From an uncultured Methylococcaceae bacterium (GTDB lineage: Bacteria > Pseudomonadota > Gammaproteobacteria > Methylococcales > Methylomonadaceae): a DNA stretch of 64,000 nucleotides. The stretch covers positions 1 to 64,000 of the forward strand of contig CAJAVP010000011.1 in NCBI GenBank assembly GCA_903945375.1, in the 5' to 3' direction. The translations under genes and the position numbers were made by a program. The notes below the pieces were generated by a model. That model was given only the letters and a program-made list of their open reading frames with translations. It searched no databases and had not been told where the DNA came from. Below, piece after piece: positions 1 through 9,322 of the stretch (position 1 is the stretch's first letter; the number at the start of each line of letters is the position of its first letter).

Positions 1-2
1 CG

Positions 3-140
3 CAACGTATTTTGATGCCCGTACTGAATCTAGGCTTACCTGACCGTTTTGTTGAACAAGGCACCCGCGATGAATTGCTGGCCTTATGCGGTTTGGATAG
101 TGCGGGTATTTTGGCGAGTATTGAGGCGTTTGCGGCTTAA
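3..140 (+). CDS. dxs: 1-deoxy-D-xylulose-5-phosphate synthase, C-terminal end (partial)
   Basis: Only the last 45 codons are present; the gene begins before the window. The frame opening at base 3 reads [17 protein letters not shown] followed by an [12 protein letters not shown] segment, which is the typical extreme C-terminus of DXS, the thiamine-diphosphate enzyme that makes DXP from pyruvate and glyceraldehyde 3-phosphate for isoprenoid synthesis. The frame ends at a TAA 29 bases before apt. The catalytic domains are outside the window, so the call rests on this short tail alone. Confidence 0.75.
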   Translation, partial: QRILMPVLNLGLPDRFVEQGTRDELLALCGLDSAGILASIEAFAA

Positions 141-169
141 TAACCCTGTAAATTTTAGTAGAGGTAAGC

Positions 170-685
170 ATGTACCGACTTAAAAACAAAATCCGCGACA
201 TCCCTGACTTCCCTAAACCGGGGATTATCTTTAAAGATATCACGCCGTTGGTCAAAGACCCGGCTGCGCTAAGATTGTCTGTGCACCAATTGCTACACCC
301 TTTTTTGGGTCGCGATATCACGGCAGTCGCCGGTATGGAAGCACGTGGTTTTATCTTTGGTTCTTTAGTGGCCTGGGAACTTGGTTTACCGTTTATCCCA
401 TTACGTAAACCCGGCAAGCTGCCTTATGATGTGCAAAGCGTCTCTTATGATCTTGAATATGGCTCTGCCTTGCTTGAAATCCATATTGATTCGGTCGATA
501 GCAATGACCGCGTGCTGTTGATTGATGATTTATTGGCAACAGGTGGTACAGCTAAAGCCAGTTGTGAACTGATTGAACGATTAGGCGCAACCGTAGAAGC
601 GTGTGCGTTTGTGGTTGAATTAGATGAGTTAGGTGGGCGTGAAAAATTACAATCTTATGAAGTCCACTCACTATTACATTATTAG
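170..685 (+). CDS. apt: Adenine phosphoribosyltransferase
   Basis: This 171-residue protein should convert adenine and PRPP to AMP in the cytosol (purine salvage). It opens with the usual IRDIPDFPKPGIIFKDITPL segment. GMEARGFIFG and the acidic PRPP-binding loop VLLIDDLLATGGTA (about residues 122-135) are intact, and it ends in the usual VELDELGGREKL region. Length fits the bacterial family (about 170-185 residues). An AGAGG sequence seven to eight bases before the ATG supports the start. It stands 29 bases behind dxs and may be cotranscribed with it. Nothing is missing or unusual. Confidence 0.97.
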   Translation: MYRLKNKIRDIPDFPKPGIIFKDITPLVKDPAALRLSVHQLLHPFLGRDITAVAGMEARGFIFGSLVAWELGLPFIPLRKPGKLPYDVQSVSYDLEYGSALLEIHIDSVDSNDRVLLIDDLLATGGTAKASCELIERLGATVEACAFVVELDELGGREKLQSYEVHSLLHY

Positions 686-734
686 CAGCTTACCAAAAAC
701 AATCCCTGCATTATTCTTTAAGCCACTTATCGAT

Positions 735-938
735 ATGCTAGATAAAAAAGAGAATTTACCGAACCATTTAGGCACATCTCCATTGCAACAACAATGGATT
801 GCCGAATATGCGTATTACAAAGCCCTAGCGAGAGGTTTTTCACCCAACCTAGATCAGGAAGACTGGTTTGAAGGGCTCAGTGAATTTGAGCGCTTAATCA
901 TTAAACAACCTAAAAATGGTTTAATTAGTCTTCGGTAA
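735..938 (+). CDS. Small DUF2934-like protein
   Basis: The second half carries a segment resembling DUF2934 proteins: WIAEYAYYKALARGF followed by an acidic stretch with EDWFEGLSEFERLI. The function of that family is unknown. The start is uncertain. ATG at 735 gives 67 residues without apt overlap. ATGs at 657 and 633 would overlap the end of apt by 29-53 bases and add a poorly conserved-looking leader; none has a convincing ribosome-binding site. A hairpin follows about 85 bases downstream. It could be a small independent gene or a translationally coupled passenger of apt. Confidence 0.55.
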   Translation: MLDKKENLPNHLGTSPLQQQWIAEYAYYKALARGFSPNLDQEDWFEGLSEFERLIIKQPKNGLISLR

Positions 939-1022
939 CTATTCAACAAGGGCGGGAATAAAGCCAATGGCTTGTCAATGCTTCGTTAGACTATCATCAT
1001 AAACACATTATGAATATCTGTA

Positions 1023-1042
1023 GGAGCGGCTAAAGCCGCTCC
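1023..1042. repeat. REP-like perfect hairpin, possible terminator
   Basis: GGAGCGGC and GCCGCTCC form a perfect stem around a TAAA loop; the following CACTTTTATT is only moderately T-rich. The sequence resembles the GGAGCGGCTAAAGCCGC type of dispersed palindrome common in gammaproteobacteria, so it may be a REP element that also terminates the apt transcript. The remaining bases from 939 to 1266 show no gene. Confidence 0.5.
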
Positions 1043-1266
1043 CACTTTTATTAAAAAACTATTGCACGACCACTTATCTGTCAAAATGGCGATTATTTGA
1101 AATTACGCAACGCTGCACAATTTATCGCCATAGATTGGTGAATAGGTTTAAACTCCGCACACTTTGGCACGAATTACACAGCGAGTTTCTAAAAAATACT
1201 TGATTTCAATCTTGCGCCAGAACCTTACACAACCCTTCATACGCAACAACCAGGAGTAAACTACTC

Positions 1267-1695
1267 ATGACTACATTATCCTTACAACAAGCCAATCTTA
1301 TAATCAATACCGCTATCCATGTGGCGAGAGAACTCAATTTAGCCCCTTTAACGGTGGTGGTGATAGATGCCGCCGGTCACATTAAAGCCATGCAACGTGA
1401 AGATGGTGCGGGCATGATTAGACAGCAAATCGCCACAGCAAAAGCGTGGGGCGCAGTTAATATGGGCGTTTCATCACGCAGCTTAGCGGCTGTTGCCGAG
1501 CAACGACCGGACTTTATGAATGCCTTGATTAATATTACCGATGGTAAAATTATGCCAGTACCTGGCGGCGTTTTAATTCGTGATGCCGATAATCACTTAC
1601 TAGGCGCCGTAGGCATTAGTGGGGATGTGCCCGATCAAGATGAGCGCTGTGCGATAGCAGGCATTGAAGCTGTCGGTTTTTTTGCCAGCATTTAA
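1267..1695 (+). CDS. GlcG/HbpS-like (DUF336) protein
   Basis: The 142-residue product matches the GlcG/HbpS family: an alpha-beta fold with LTVVVIDAAGHIKAMQREDGA near residues 28-48, a central GGVLIRD and a late LLGAVGISGDVPDQDE segment. Members are small cytosolic or exported proteins, some of which bind heme or cobalamin, and most have no known reaction. No signal peptide is visible here. CAGGAG lies about 10 bases before the ATG. The gene stands alone, with 328 bases before it and 700 after it lacking genes, so neighbours do not help. The family call is secure; the function is not. Confidence 0.85.
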   Translation: MTTLSLQQANLIINTAIHVARELNLAPLTVVVIDAAGHIKAMQREDGAGMIRQQIATAKAWGAVNMGVSSRSLAAVAEQRPDFMNALINITDGKIMPVPGGVLIRDADNHLLGAVGISGDVPDQDERCAIAGIEAVGFFASI

Positions 1696-2324
1696 GGCTA
1701 CCTACTTAGCGTGAATAGGCATGACACGTGGAGCACAAGCTCTACTTGCGCGTATTGACTTGCAGGCAAAGCCTGCACTTCCTATTTACCTTGAATGTCA
1801 TAATCACTTCGGACAGTTTTAAACAGCTATAGCCCCGAAGTTACAAAGCCCTTCGTAAAACGGAGATGATTTAATCAAACTCAAGGCGTTGAAATGGCTA
1901 GGCAACGCCGATTCTGAGTGGGCTTTATATATAGGTCATAACCGTTTTGTACTGCAAATAAACAATGTGGATGTACGCTTGAGCGTTACGCAATTCACTA
2001 TCACCGTAGACCTTGCCCGCTTCTTTTCCCCAACAAAATCGATCTGACTGACATCGCTAATGACTATTTTCCCTGTGTAGCGCCTTTTCAACAAACTATT
2101 CGAAGTATTGTAAATATAGAAAATATATCTTTAAAAGATTAATTATTATTAGTGCGACTAAAATCTCTGGATAAGCTTTTTTTTCGTAAGCAATCTAATC
2201 GGTTAGGCTGGGCATAAGCCTGCGCGATAAGCTGTTAGTAACTTGTGGATATTTTGCCGTTAAAATTTTCTCCGATTTAATTAACAGGTTATACACTCGA
2301 TCATCAACAGGCTTTTGCACAGGC
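1696..2324. other. Gene-free stretch, about 630 bases
   Basis: No gene can be supported. One stop-free stretch at about 1858-2045 on the plus strand (containing LKWLGNADSEWALYIGHNRF) has no start codon or ribosome-binding site and matches nothing I recognise; it could be a decayed gene. The rest is AT-rich with no clear RNA or repeat. Confidence 0.5.
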
Positions 2325-2352
2325 AAAAAAAACCGGCATGGGTGAGCCGGTC
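2325..2352 (-). terminator. Rho-independent terminator of the double-PilZ gene
   Basis: Read on the minus strand, GACCGGC and GCCGGT flank an eight-base loop and are followed by a run of eight T. It lies 46 bases after the stop codon of the PilZ gene and is a textbook intrinsic terminator. Confidence 0.85.
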
Positions 2353-2397
2353 TTTGGTGATTCTAATCGTGGATTCAACTTTGAAATTAAATCCACG

Positions 2398-3042
2398 TTA
2401 CATTTTTTCAGGCTCTATCTGCTTATCGTAGAACTGCGGGATTCCTTTGATGTCTTTTTTTTGAATGGTTAGGTATTGCAAGCCTAACAGCGTTCCCGTC
2501 TCACCTAACACATCAACCCAGATAATTTTAACCGCGCCGTTTAAATTTAAAGCGGCAATTTCCAGCTGAGTGACCGTGCCTTCCAATACGGGAACCGATT
2601 CAGCAAGCTGAATCATTAATCCATCGACTGAGGCATTGACGGAGCTAAACAGATAACTATGGTTATTGAGCAAAATTTTTCCGCAATAGCCCATCGTTTT
2701 TCGATAGGCTTTTCTTTTTACTTGCCAATGATCGACAAAATACGCCATGTTTTGAAATTCAAGCGCGATTTCAATCTCCTCGGTAGGCATCTGTTCAATA
2801 CGAACCATTTGCGCTTCACCGGCGAGTTTAATTTGAGGAAGATACACATCAACTAGGTTCGGGGGCAATTGATCAAGCAGATGGTGTTTGAATTCGCTGA
2901 GTAGTTCATCGTCATTTATCCGAACTAAGATACCGCTGATGGAAATATCCAAAACGGTAATTTTCCATTCCCTCTCGTCGATAAAAATTAAACCTTCTGT
3001 TACCAGTTTCTTACGATAAGAACGTTGTTGCTGCGTATTCAT
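2398..3042 (-). CDS. Tandem PilZ-domain protein
   Basis: The protein (214 residues) seems to hold two PilZ-type units. The first has RSYRKK near its N-terminus and LDISISGILV about 25 residues later; the second, near residue 110, has RKAYRK followed by VNASVDGLMIQL. These are the arginine-rich and D/N-x-S-x-x-G parts of the c-di-GMP-binding motif. Such proteins act as cytosolic c-di-GMP effectors. The ATG at 3042 is chosen because GAGGAAA precedes it by seven bases; an ATG seven codons upstream (3063) has no such signal. It is a single-gene unit ending in a clear terminator, divergent from the next gene. The exact target is unknown. Confidence 0.75.
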   Translation of the reverse strand: MNTQQQRSYRKKLVTEGLIFIDEREWKITVLDISISGILVRINDDELLSEFKHHLLDQLPPNLVDVYLPQIKLAGEAQMVRIEQMPTEEIEIALEFQNMAYFVDHWQVKRKAYRKTMGYCGKILLNNHSYLFSSVNASVDGLMIQLAESVPVLEGTVTQLEIAALNLNGAVKIIWVDVLGETGTLLGLQYLTIQKKDIKGIPQFYDKQIEPEKM

Positions 3043-3150
3043 GTTTATTTCCTCATGAGTCACTTTATAATACTAACTTGCGGTTATTGTTCTAGCTTAG
3101 CAGACCTATATCTTGTCTGACTAAACCTCTCTCTTAATTTTTGGCTATCC

Positions 3151-3720
3151 ATGAAAAAATTTTTGGTATTTTTTCTATTTCTCGGCTTAAGTGCCTGTGT
3201 CACGCTACCGCCTCGGCATAGTGAGGATTTGTGTGCTACGTTTGTTGAAAAAGATGAGTGGCTTGACGACGCCCAAAAATCGTATCAAAAATGGGGCATT
3301 CCGATACCGGTCATTATGGCGATTATGTATCAAGAATCGCATTATGTCTCAGATGCCAAGCCACCACGTCCCTGGTTATTAGGTTTTATCCCTTGGTTTC
3401 GGGAGAGCAGTGCGTATGGTTATGCACAAGCTAAAGATGAAACCTGGGATGATTATCAGCGCAGTACCAAACGCTTTAGTGCGGATCGTGATGATTTCTC
3501 TGATGCCGCTGATTTCATTGGATGGTACTGTTACATTAGCCACATTAAACTACAAATTTCCAAATCAGATATAAAAAATTTATACCTAGCGTATCATGAA
3601 GGACATAAAGGTTATCGCTATAAAACGTATTTAAAAAAGGCGTGGTTGAGTCGTGTTGCCGATAAAGTGTCACTTAAAGCCAAACAATTTCAGCAGCAAT
3701 TGGCGTTGTGTAAAATTTAA
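3151..3720 (+). CDS. Lipoprotein with transglycosylase (SLT)-like domain
   Basis: The N-terminus is a lipoprotein signal: MKKFLVFFLFLGLSAC with the lipobox cysteine at residue 16. The mature part contains IMAIMYQESHY (about residues 57-67), in which the glutamate matches the catalytic residue of soluble lytic transglycosylases, then AYGYAQAKDETW and a late LAYHEGHKGY. This suggests a membrane-anchored enzyme that cleaves peptidoglycan glycan strands in the periplasm. At 189 residues it is short and lacks LysM or other binding modules. It is divergent from the PilZ gene and precedes the FKBP gene by about 97 bases. Activity is inferred. Confidence 0.8.
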   Translation: MKKFLVFFLFLGLSACVTLPPRHSEDLCATFVEKDEWLDDAQKSYQKWGIPIPVIMAIMYQESHYVSDAKPPRPWLLGFIPWFRESSAYGYAQAKDETWDDYQRSTKRFSADRDDFSDAADFIGWYCYISHIKLQISKSDIKNLYLAYHEGHKGYRYKTYLKKAWLSRVADKVSLKAKQFQQQLALCKI

Positions 3721-3816
3721 AACGGATAGTTGGAAGATTTGCAAGATGTACGACTAACTGAATATTACGTATTTTTGATAAACTATACGCGCTTTTTACT
3801 TCATCAAGGAATCTCC

Positions 3817-4299
3817 GTGAAAAAAATCCAAAGCAAAATCCTTTTAACTTTTGCCATCATCATTACAGGAATTACGATGTATTCAATCGCTAACGCAGTC
3901 ACCCCCGAAGGGAATAAAGCAGCTGGAATGGCTTTTTTAGAAGCCAATGCCAAAAAAAGCAACATCGTTACAACCCCTAGCGGTTTGCAATATGAGATTG
4001 TCACACCCGGAACGGGAACGCGCTCACCGACGGCAACAGATAGCGTAACGGTACATTACCGTGGTACAACCATCGCCGGAGAAGAATTTGATAGCTCATA
4101 CAGTCGTGGACAACCGGCTACTTTCCCATTAAACCGCGTCATTGCCGGTTGGACAGAAGGGGTGCAGTTGATGACTGAAGGTGCAACCTATCGTTTTTAT
4201 ATTCCTTCAGAATTGGCTTACGGTGAAAACGGTGCGGGACGCTTAATTGGCCCTAACGCCGCGCTGATTTTTGATGTTGAATTAATTAAAATTCAGTAA
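3817..4299 (+). CDS. FKBP-type peptidyl-prolyl cis-trans isomerase, exported
   Basis: The start is a GTG at 3817 preceded by AAGGA; it gives 160 residues with a signal peptide ending near SIANAV. After a short helical spacer comes a single FKBP domain with the usual GLQYEIVTPGTG, VTVHYRGTT, EFDSSY, VIAGWTEGVQLM and ELAYGENG blocks. It should speed proline isomerisation during folding of periplasmic proteins. It resembles the FklB/Mip group but has a much shorter N-terminal dimerisation segment. An upstream in-frame TTG (3730) would put extra residues before the signal peptide and is unlikely. Confidence 0.92.
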   Translation: MKKIQSKILLTFAIIITGITMYSIANAVTPEGNKAAGMAFLEANAKKSNIVTTPSGLQYEIVTPGTGTRSPTATDSVTVHYRGTTIAGEEFDSSYSRGQPATFPLNRVIAGWTEGVQLMTEGATYRFYIPSELAYGENGAGRLIGPNAALIFDVELIKIQ

Positions 4300-4347
4300 A
4301 ACGACCAACGCCTTTAACTTTGGCGTTCCCCTCTTCGTTATTTACAG

Positions 4348-4391
4348 TCAAGCCTCGCGTGTTATGCAAGGCTTGATTGTTACCCTTTTTT
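4348..4391 (+). terminator. Possible terminator after the FKBP gene
   Basis: TCAAGCCT and AGGCTTGA form an 8-bp stem with a 13-base loop, followed by TTGTTACCCTTTTTT. The T-run is interrupted and ends just before rlmKL, so termination may be partial. Confidence 0.5.
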
Positions 4392-4398
4392 ATTTGTA

Positions 4399-6666
4399 AT
4401 GCACACTTACCCCTTATTTGCCAGCACCCCTAAAGCGATGGAAAACCTTCTTGTGGAAGAGCTTCAATCACTAGGGATTAATACCCTTAAAACTACCGTC
4501 GCCGGTGTCGCTTTCCAAGGCGATTTAGAGACCGCTTATCGCGTGTGCTTGTGGTCAAGAATTGCCAATCGCGTGTTATTAGTGTTAAGCCGATTTTCCG
4601 TACAGTCGCAACAAGACCTCTACGACGGTGTGCAAAAAATCGACTGGTTTGAGCATATCCATCCCGAAGACAGTTTTGCCGTTACCTTTAGTGCCAAAAA
4701 TTCAACGGCGATTAACAACAGTCATTTTGGTGCATTAAAAGTCAAAGATGCGATTGTCGATCAAATGCGTGAGCGTTTTGGTGTCCGTCCTCGCATTGAT
4801 ACGGATCAGCCCAATATCCGCGTCAATGTGTATCTTGACGGAGACACCGCGCAATTAAATCTGGATTTGTCCGGTACTAGCTTGCACCGACGCGGTTATC
4901 GCGAAGTGAGTATTAAAGCGCCTATCAAAGAAAACCTCGCTGCCGCGCTCTTATTGCGTAGCGGTTGGGTGACACTTGCCAAACAAGGAGCGAGTTTAAT
5001 TGATCCTATGTGTGGTTCTGGAACCTTATTATTGGAAGCGGCAATGATTGCCGCAGACTATGCGCCGGGATTATTGCGAGATTATTTTGGTTTTACGGGC
5101 TGGAAACAGCACGATGCCAGTGTTTGGCAACGTTTACTCAGTGAAGCGGAACGACGTCGATACATTGGTTTAACTCAATTGCCGGTTATTGTGGGCTTTG
5201 ATCAAGATCGTCAAACCGTTAAAACGGCTTTGGATCATATTGCCAACGCGGGGCTACAAAATAAAATTCATGTCGAACGACGGGATATTAAAGATGCGGC
5301 ACCAGCTGAGAGCTGGAAACCTGGGTTATTAATCTGTAATCCGCCTTATGGTGAACGCTTAGGGGATAGTGAAGACACGGCTGAATTGTATAAACAATTG
5401 GGCTTATCGCTCAAAGCGCATTTTATCGGTTGGAAAGCAGGATTGATTATCAGCGATCCAGAATTAGGCTTTCGTTTAGGCATTCGCTCACAAAAGCCAG
5501 TCACTTTCTATAATGGCGCATTAGAATGTAAGTTACTACGCTTAAGCATTGAAGAAACTGCTTTTTTTATTCCTAAAGCCAAATCCAACGAAGAGCGCGT
5601 CCAGCAAGCTTTAGCAAGCAGCCGTCAAATTATTGAGCCACCGCCGATTGAAACACTGCCCGTTGTTCCCTTAGAGCCGCACGATCAGCCCCATGACACA
5701 ATACTGGAAGCCGCAGATTTTGCTAACCGGCTGCGTAAAAATCTGAAGAAACTGTCTAAATGGGCAAAACAACGGCAAATCAATGGCTACCGTGTTTATG
5801 ATGCTGATTTACCAGAGTATGCGGTTGCTATCGATATTTATCACGGTGAACAAACCTGGGTTAATGTTCAGGAATATGAGCCGCCAAAAACCATCGACCA
5901 ACACAAGGCCGATCAACGTTTAGCCGGTCTTTTAGCTGAAATACCCAAGGTGCTGGCCATCTCGCCGGAGCAACTATTTTTAAAAATACGGCGTAAACAA
6001 CGCAGTACCGATCAGTATGAAAAGCAAGGCGATAGTGGTAATTTTTATACGATTGAAGAGCATGGCTGCCGGTTATTGGTTAATTTTGAAGATTATTTGG
6101 ATACCGGCTTATTTTTAGACCACCGCCCGATTCGCCAATTAATTCAGCAACACGCGCACAATAAGCGTTTTTTAAATTTGTTTGCTTATACGGGTAGTGC
6201 GACCGTTCATGCTGCAGTCGGTGGCGCAAAATCAACAACGACGGTTGATCTTTCTAACACCTATTTGAATTGGGCAAAAAATAATCTGGCATTAAATAAA
6301 ACGTTTGGACAACACGAGTTTATCCAAGCCGATTGTTTGGAATGGCTGGCGCAGGAAGCCAATCATCCGCATAGTAAACACTATGAGCTGATTTTTCTCG
6401 ATCCGCCTACGTTTTCTAATTCCAAACGCATGGATGATGTCTTCGATATTCAAGCCGATCACGTCGCGCTCATTCATAATGCGGCAAAATTATTGGCGCC
6501 GGGTGGTGTGTTGTATTTTTCGACAAATTTCAGGCGTTTCAAAATCGACTTAGCCGCTTTGTCAGATTTGAAAATTGAAGACATTAGCGCCGCTACTATC
6601 GCCGAGGATTTTGCACGAAATCCTAAAATTCATTATTGCTGGAGAATAACCTCATGCGTAGAGTAA
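4399..6666 (+). CDS. rlmL: Bifunctional 23S rRNA (G2069-N7 / G2445-N2) methyltransferase
   Basis: The 755-residue protein has the RlmKL layout. An N-terminal THUMP-type part is followed by a first Rossmann methyltransferase with DPMCGSGTLLLEAA (about residues 203-216) and the NPPYGERLG catalytic loop. A second one has LNLFAYTGSATVHAA (about residues 593-607) and LDPPTFSNSKRM. It uses SAM to methylate two guanines of 23S rRNA during 50S assembly. It is about 50 residues longer than the E. coli enzyme, mainly between the two halves. The acylphosphatase start lies inside its last codons, so the two genes are translationally coupled. Confidence 0.97.
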   Translation: MHTYPLFASTPKAMENLLVEELQSLGINTLKTTVAGVAFQGDLETAYRVCLWSRIANRVLLVLSRFSVQSQQDLYDGVQKIDWFEHIHPEDSFAVTFSAKNSTAINNSHFGALKVKDAIVDQMRERFGVRPRIDTDQPNIRVNVYLDGDTAQLNLDLSGTSLHRRGYREVSIKAPIKENLAAALLLRSGWVTLAKQGASLIDPMCGSGTLLLEAAMIAADYAPGLLRDYFGFTGWKQHDASVWQRLLSEAERRRYIGLTQLPVIVGFDQDRQTVKTALDHIANAGLQNKIHVERRDIKDAAPAESWKPGLLICNPPYGERLGDSEDTAELYKQLGLSLKAHFIGWKAGLIISDPELGFRLGIRSQKPVTFYNGALECKLLRLSIEETAFFIPKAKSNEERVQQALASSRQIIEPPPIETLPVVPLEPHDQPHDTILEAADFANRLRKNLKKLSKWAKQRQINGYRVYDADLPEYAVAIDIYHGEQTWVNVQEYEPPKTIDQHKADQRLAGLLAEIPKVLAISPEQLFLKIRRKQRSTDQYEKQGDSGNFYTIEEHGCRLLVNFEDYLDTGLFLDHRPIRQLIQQHAHNKRFLNLFAYTGSATVHAAVGGAKSTTTVDLSNTYLNWAKNNLALNKTFGQHEFIQADCLEWLAQEANHPHSKHYELIFLDPPTFSNSKRMDDVFDIQADHVALIHNAAKLLAPGGVLYFSTNFRRFKIDLAALSDLKIEDISAATIAEDFARNPKIHYCWRITSCVE

Positions 6667-6923
6667 AAATCCTAGTCTCTGGTCGTGTACAAGGCGTTTA
6701 TTTTCGATTGTTTACCCAAAATAAAGCCAAACACTTTGATATTAAAGGCAGTGTTAGAAATCTGGTGGATGGCCGTGTAGAAATCATTGCCGAAGCGGAC
6801 GCGCTGATTATGGAGAAATTTATCAAATGGTGTAACAAAGGCCCCATTACTGCCCGCGTCGATCACGTTGAAGTGACCGAATTGCCTATTGATACCACTC
6901 TCACCGTTTTTGAAATCAAATAA
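6654..6923 (+). CDS. acyP: Acylphosphatase
   Basis: A 89-residue protein with the acylphosphatase signature VSGRVQGVYFRLF (catalytic arginine) and VRNLVDGRVEI (catalytic asparagine). It hydrolyses acyl phosphates such as carbamoyl or acetyl phosphate in the cytosol. The ATG at 6654 is preferred because GGAG lies about 12 bases upstream and the protein then begins at the family's usual place. It overlaps the end of rlmKL by 13 bases and precedes uppP by 19 bases, so the three probably form an operon. The second glycine-rich loop is a little divergent. Confidence 0.93.
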   Translation: MRRVKILVSGRVQGVYFRLFTQNKAKHFDIKGSVRNLVDGRVEIIAEADALIMEKFIKWCNKGPITARVDHVEVTELPIDTTLTVFEIK

Positions 6924-6942
6924 GACATTATCTAAATAATTT

Positions 6943-7770
6943 ATGGACTTAATCATATTACTCAAAGCCTTGATTTTAGGCTGTGTGGAAGGCTTAACTG
7001 AATTTTTACCGGTATCCAGTACCGGTCATTTAATTTTAGCGGGCGATTTATTGAATTTTAACGATGACAAAGGCAAAGTCTTTGAAATTGTGATTCAAAT
7101 GGGTGCGATTTTGGCCATTTGCTGGGAATATCGCACTAAAATTATTGCCGTACTCATTGGTTTGCCTTCGCAAGCGTCAGCACAAAAATTTGTCCTGAAT
7201 CTGTTGATTGCCTTTTTACCACTGGCCTGTTTAGGTTTTGTATTTGGCGATTTTATCAGTCGCGTTTTATTTAAACCCATTCCCGTCGCCTTGGCCTTTA
7301 TTGGCGGTGCTTTTGTGATTATCTGGGCGGAAAAACGCGAGCATAACATCACCATTCTCGATGTCGATGACTTAAATTGGCGAGATGCGTTAAAACTGGG
7401 ATTGGCGCAAGCGTTTGCCTTGATTCCTGGCACATCACGATCCGGCGCAACGATTATCGGCGGGTTACTTTTTGGTTTGTCACGCAAAGCGGCAACTGAA
7501 TTTTCGTTTTTTCTCGCTATTCCAACCTTAATCATTGCCAGTTTTTATAAACTGTATAAGCACCGCGATTTATTAGACCTTGCCACTGATGCGTCCTATT
7601 TTTCGGTGGGACTGATTGCCGCATTTTTTAGTGCCTTGTTAGCAACCAAAGCTTTGTTACGCTATATCAGTCATAATGACTTTATCATTTTTGCTTGGTA
7701 TCGGATTGGTTTTGGCGTGATAGTCCTCGTCACGTCTTACAGTGGCTGGGTGCAATGGACACTTGATTAA
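6943..7770 (+). CDS. uppP: Undecaprenyl-diphosphatase
   Basis: This 275-residue inner-membrane protein has the two BacA/UppP signatures: [17 protein letters not shown] (about residues 17-33) and [13 protein letters not shown] (about 160-172), with about eight membrane segments. It dephosphorylates undecaprenyl diphosphate on the periplasmic side, recycling the lipid carrier for peptidoglycan and for the exopolysaccharide encoded further along the window. It lies 19 bases after acyP and nine before tilS, which suggests one transcript. Length is typical and key residues are present. Confidence 0.97.
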   Translation: MDLIILLKALILGCVEGLTEFLPVSSTGHLILAGDLLNFNDDKGKVFEIVIQMGAILAICWEYRTKIIAVLIGLPSQASAQKFVLNLLIAFLPLACLGFVFGDFISRVLFKPIPVALAFIGGAFVIIWAEKREHNITILDVDDLNWRDALKLGLAQAFALIPGTSRSGATIIGGLLFGLSRKAATEFSFFLAIPTLIIASFYKLYKHRDLLDLATDASYFSVGLIAAFFSALLATKALLRYISHNDFIIFAWYRIGFGVIVLVTSYSGWVQWTLD

Positions 7771-7778
7771 GTCGTATC

Positions 7779-9140
7779 GTGTTGTTATCCACCCAGCTTA
7801 TCACTCACGCATTAGCCGCTCATGCGGCAGCGGGTACGATTTTCGTTGCTTATAGTGGGGGTATCGATTCGCATGTGTTATTGCATTTATGTGCCTCGAT
7901 ACCGACACTCAAAGCTAAAATTACCGCCGTCTATGTGCATCATGGATTACAAGCTGAAGCGGATGCGTGGGCCGTACATTGTCAACAGCAAGCCTTGCGA
8001 TTGGAACTTCGGTTTAAACAATTGCGCGTCGATGCCTCGCCTAAATCGGGACAAAGCCCAGAAGAAGCGGCTCGAAATGCGCGTTACGCGGCCTTGCAAT
8101 CCTTGATGCAACCCAATGACGTTGTGTTAATTGCACAGCATCAAGCCGATCAATTGGAAACAGTGTTATTGCAATTATTTCGGGGTAGTGGTTTAGCGGG
8201 TTTATCAGGCATTCCTCCGAGCAAAAAACTTGGGTACGGTTTTTTGCTCAGACCGTTGCTTGATGTACCAAAACAAGCACTAGAAGCCTATGCGAAGTCT
8301 CACGGTTTACACTGGGTCGAAGACCCTAGCAATCAATCCAGTGAGTATCGTCGTAACTTTTTGCGTAATGACATTATTCCTTTACTAAAATCCCAGTGGC
8401 CTTCTCTCGATAAAACAGTTGCCCGTTCAGCAAGCCATTGCGCCCAAGCGCAGCAGGTCATCACGGACATCGCTCAGCAACAGCTGGCGAGTGTGTTCAA
8501 TCCAGATGATGAGACGCTAACGATTAGTGAGCTTATTCGCTATTCTAGCCAGCAACAAAAACTCATCATTCGTCAGTGGTTACAGCATTTGGGTTTGACC
8601 ATGCCTTCCCACAGCTTACTTGAGCAAATTCAAACCACCCTGCTTAATGCTAACGCTGATCGTGACCCACTTATCAAGGGTTCAAGCTATGTGCTGCGCC
8701 GGTATCGAAACAAATTGTATTGTCTAGGCCAAGTTATAAACGAGCAAGCTGTGACCGGTATTTGGTCGCCGACGCAAACCACGTTTTGTTATAGCTGCCA
8801 GTATCACTTAATGTGTGTGCCAACTTCGGTGGGCATTGTGTCTGATGTTTGGCATCATGCTAAGGTTGAGGTGAGATTTCGCCAAGGCGGGGAGAAAATT
8901 CGCTTGCCTAAACGTAGCGGACATCATGCCTTGAAAAAACTGTATCAAGAAGCCGGCATTCCCGTTTGGGAACGTGATCTGCAACCGCTGGTGTATTTAG
9001 ACGATCAATTAGCCGCTGTTGGTGAGCGCTGGATTAGCGCCGAGTTTTATCAAGAGCGGCAGAATGCGTGTGTCGCTTTACGGATACAGAGCAATAAGCC
9101 ACGGATGGAAATTAATAAGGTTACAAAGCAGAAATCTTAG
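7779..9140 (+). CDS. tilS: tRNA(Ile)-lysidine synthetase
   Basis: The 453-residue protein has the ATP-pyrophosphatase loop VAYSGGIDSHVLLHL near residues 23-37, a YVHHGLQAEAD segment, the QHQADQLETVLLQLFRGSG motif and a C-terminal TilS domain with FRQGGEKIRLPKRSGHHALK. It attaches lysine to C34 of the CAU anticodon of tRNA-Ile so that it reads AUA. The start is a GTG nine bases after uppP with no strong ribosome-binding site, consistent with coupling. The last 13 or so residues look non-conserved. About 180 bases without recognisable features follow. Confidence 0.95.
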   Translation: MLLSTQLITHALAAHAAAGTIFVAYSGGIDSHVLLHLCASIPTLKAKITAVYVHHGLQAEADAWAVHCQQQALRLELRFKQLRVDASPKSGQSPEEAARNARYAALQSLMQPNDVVLIAQHQADQLETVLLQLFRGSGLAGLSGIPPSKKLGYGFLLRPLLDVPKQALEAYAKSHGLHWVEDPSNQSSEYRRNFLRNDIIPLLKSQWPSLDKTVARSASHCAQAQQVITDIAQQQLASVFNPDDETLTISELIRYSSQQQKLIIRQWLQHLGLTMPSHSLLEQIQTTLLNANADRDPLIKGSSYVLRRYRNKLYCLGQVINEQAVTGIWSPTQTTFCYSCQYHLMCVPTSVGIVSDVWHHAKVEVRFRQGGEKIRLPKRSGHHALKKLYQEAGIPVWERDLQPLVYLDDQLAAVGERWISAEFYQERQNACVALRIQSNKPRMEINKVTKQKS

Positions 9141-9322
9141 TGTATGGTGCACCAATCAAAGCCTAACTGTTGGTTTTAAAATAACTTTAGCCACTAATGG
9201 GATGGTTAGTCAAAGCCAAATTGTTTCGTCATTTGATAAGTAAGTCCTATATTTTAGGTCACCCACTACCAGTTAACAGAGCGGGCGGCGCTTGAGTCAA
9301 TTTTTTAGCAAGGGAAATGATA

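Noticed and set aside
1858-2045. Stop-free stretch on the plus strand with LKWLGNADSEWALYIG
   Set aside because: No start codon or ribosome-binding site and no recognised family; kept only as a comment on the gene-free stretch.
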